Assembly: GCA_036897625.1 (NCBI GenBank)
Contig: JAYMTA010001161.1
Span: 1-21,456, forward strand
DNA from: Pelargonium cotyledonis
Taxonomy: Eukaryota; Streptophyta; Magnoliopsida; Geraniales; Geraniaceae
Direction of reading: 5' to 3'
Length of the DNA: 21,456 nucleotides
The notes beneath the pieces are model-generated. The model saw only the letters and a list, made by a program, of their open reading frames with translations, was not told where the DNA came from and ran no database searches. Below, piece after piece: positions 20,734 to 21,456 of this stretch (within the stretch, counting starts at the first letter, position 1; each line of letters starts with the position of its first letter). The position numbers and the translations under genes were made by a program.

Positions 20734-20784
20734 TAGGGTTTATGCAATTACTAGTCATGGGCTTCCTGGGTTTTTCTATGGGCC
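20734..20784 (-). promoter_or_regulatory. Telo-box plus two site II motifs upstream of uS5m
   Basis: On the minus strand, AAACCCTA (20741-20734) lies about 55 bases before the uS5m ATG. Two TGGGCY site II motifs (TGGGCT at 20758-20763 and TGGGCC at 20779-20784, written on the plus strand) lie just beyond. This telo-box plus site II pairing is well known in promoters of plant ribosomal-protein and nuclear-encoded mitochondrial genes. It supports the gene call and suggests growth-linked (TCP-type) control. The transcription start is not resolved, so the telo-box may fall in the 5' UTR. Confidence 0.72.
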
Positions 20785-21142
20785 ATGCTCATTGAAATAA
20801 GTCCAAATCGTTAAGCTTTGGACTTTCTCGTCTTTTCCTTCTAAGATTTAAACGTTAATTAGTTTTGACTCTCATGTACGGTAATTTATTTTGGTTTTAT
20901 CTCTTCTCCTCAAAACTATATGTTTTTGCTCTCTTAAGTTTCAACTTGACTGGCCTAGTTTTCCATACTTGACTGGCCAAGCTTTCCAAGCCAAGCACGC
21001 AGACAAAATATAAGAAATTTCACTAAGTGTGGAAAACGTCACTACAAAGCCATATCATCCCCAAAATACTTTCTGCACGCTTCAAATAATATTTTCTAGA
21101 GGTTCAAAGACATTTCTGGACTCAAAAATACCTTCTGCAGTG
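20785..21142. other. Upstream intergenic region of uS5m
   Basis: Beyond the site II motifs there is AT-rich sequence with the 23-bp duplication, then sequence leading into the 31-bp array. No gene was recognised. Confidence 0.5.
20944..20988 (+). repeat. 23-bp tandem duplication
   Basis: ACTTGACTGGCC(T/A)AG(T/C)TTTCCA occurs twice with a 23-base period, upstream of the uS5m promoter region. Confidence 0.75.
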
Positions 21143-21273
21143 AAACAGGATCAAAGCTATCCCCCAGTCAGCAAAACAGGATTAGAGCTGTCCCCTAGTC
21201 AGTAAAACAGGACCAAAGCTGTCCCCCAGTCAGCAAAACATGATTAGAGCTGTCCCCCAGTCAGTAAAACAGA
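21143..21273 (+). repeat. 31-bp tandem array with alternating unit types
   Basis: AAAC(A)GG..AGCTGTCCCCCAGTCAG units begin at 21143, 21174, 21205, 21236 and 21267 with an exact 31-base period. Units alternate between a CAAAGCT...CAGC type and a TTAGAGCT...CAGT type, giving a 62-bp higher-order period. Confidence 0.8.
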
Positions 21274-21290
21274 ACTGGGCCTGTCTGCCG

Positions 21291-21455
21291 ATGCCGCGAC
21301 ATCTGCTCTTAATGCCGCGGCATCTGGGCTGTTCCAGCCCAGTCCGCGCGTTTTGCTTCCCAAACTTTGCCTAGGCGGTTCCTTTTGACCCCAGATGAAA
21401 TATGACGATTCTAGACACTTCTCAAGGCTAGTTGCAAGCCTAAACATGCCCAACA
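21291..21455 (-). mobile_element. Possible LTR edge of another retroelement, cut by the window end
   Basis: Read on the minus strand, the sequence begins TGTTGGGCATGTTTAGG at 21455, a common LTR start. ATGCCGCG(A/G)CATCTG words are duplicated at 21291-21328. A minus-strand frame is open across the segment but shows no known protein motif. The partner LTR lies outside the window, so this is tentative. Confidence 0.3.
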
Positions 21456-21456
21456 C

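Overview
This is AT-rich nuclear DNA from a flowering plant, very probably a eudicot. The evidence is two intron-containing plant-type genes, Stowaway-like MITEs, a Tat/Athila-type LTR-retroelement gag relic, CACTA termini and a Helitron-like end. The species cannot be named from the sequence alone.

Two genes look intact, both on the minus strand. The first (20679 down to 17482, 8 exons, 489 aa) encodes a mitochondrial small-subunit ribosomal protein uS5m, with a presequence, a long charged/coiled-coil plant extension and a complete S5 domain at the C-terminus. All splice junctions keep frame. Its upstream region carries a telo-box and two site II motifs, as expected for ribosomal or mitochondrial protein genes. 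The second (8468 down to 6061, 2 exons, 437 aa) encodes a folate-biopterin transporter (BT1/MFS family) most like plant FBT7. From memory, the same two families are immediate neighbours in Arabidopsis (At1g64880 and At1g64890), so the pair looks like conserved microsynteny.

Layout. 1-6060: intergenic, AT-rich, with two MITEs, a Helitron-like 3' end near 5430, and three short segments that read like relics of a MATE (DETOXIFICATION) gene at 291-330, about 4066-4097 and 4151-4186. 6061-8468: FBT7-like gene with a Stowaway-like insertion in its intron. 8843-15966: a degenerate LTR retroelement on the minus strand with two long LTRs of about 1.24 kb each, a gag relic, arrays of tandem repeats and no recognisable protease, reverse transcriptase, RNase H or integrase; this is a gag-only (TR-GAG-like) non-autonomous element. 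Two CACTA-type ends (10389 and 15421) face outward; the right-hand one sits in a 0.7-kb insert that splits the right LTR. 15967-17481: intergenic with an inverted-repeat element and a Stowaway MITE. 17482-20679: uS5m gene with another hairpin MITE in intron 2. 20785-21456: repeats, including an alternating 31-bp array and a possible edge of another LTR.

The genes do not form a shared pathway or operon. One possible functional interaction is positional: the retroelement's left LTR carries a TATA box pointing along the minus strand toward the FBT7-like gene, whose ATG lies about 0.8 kb downstream.
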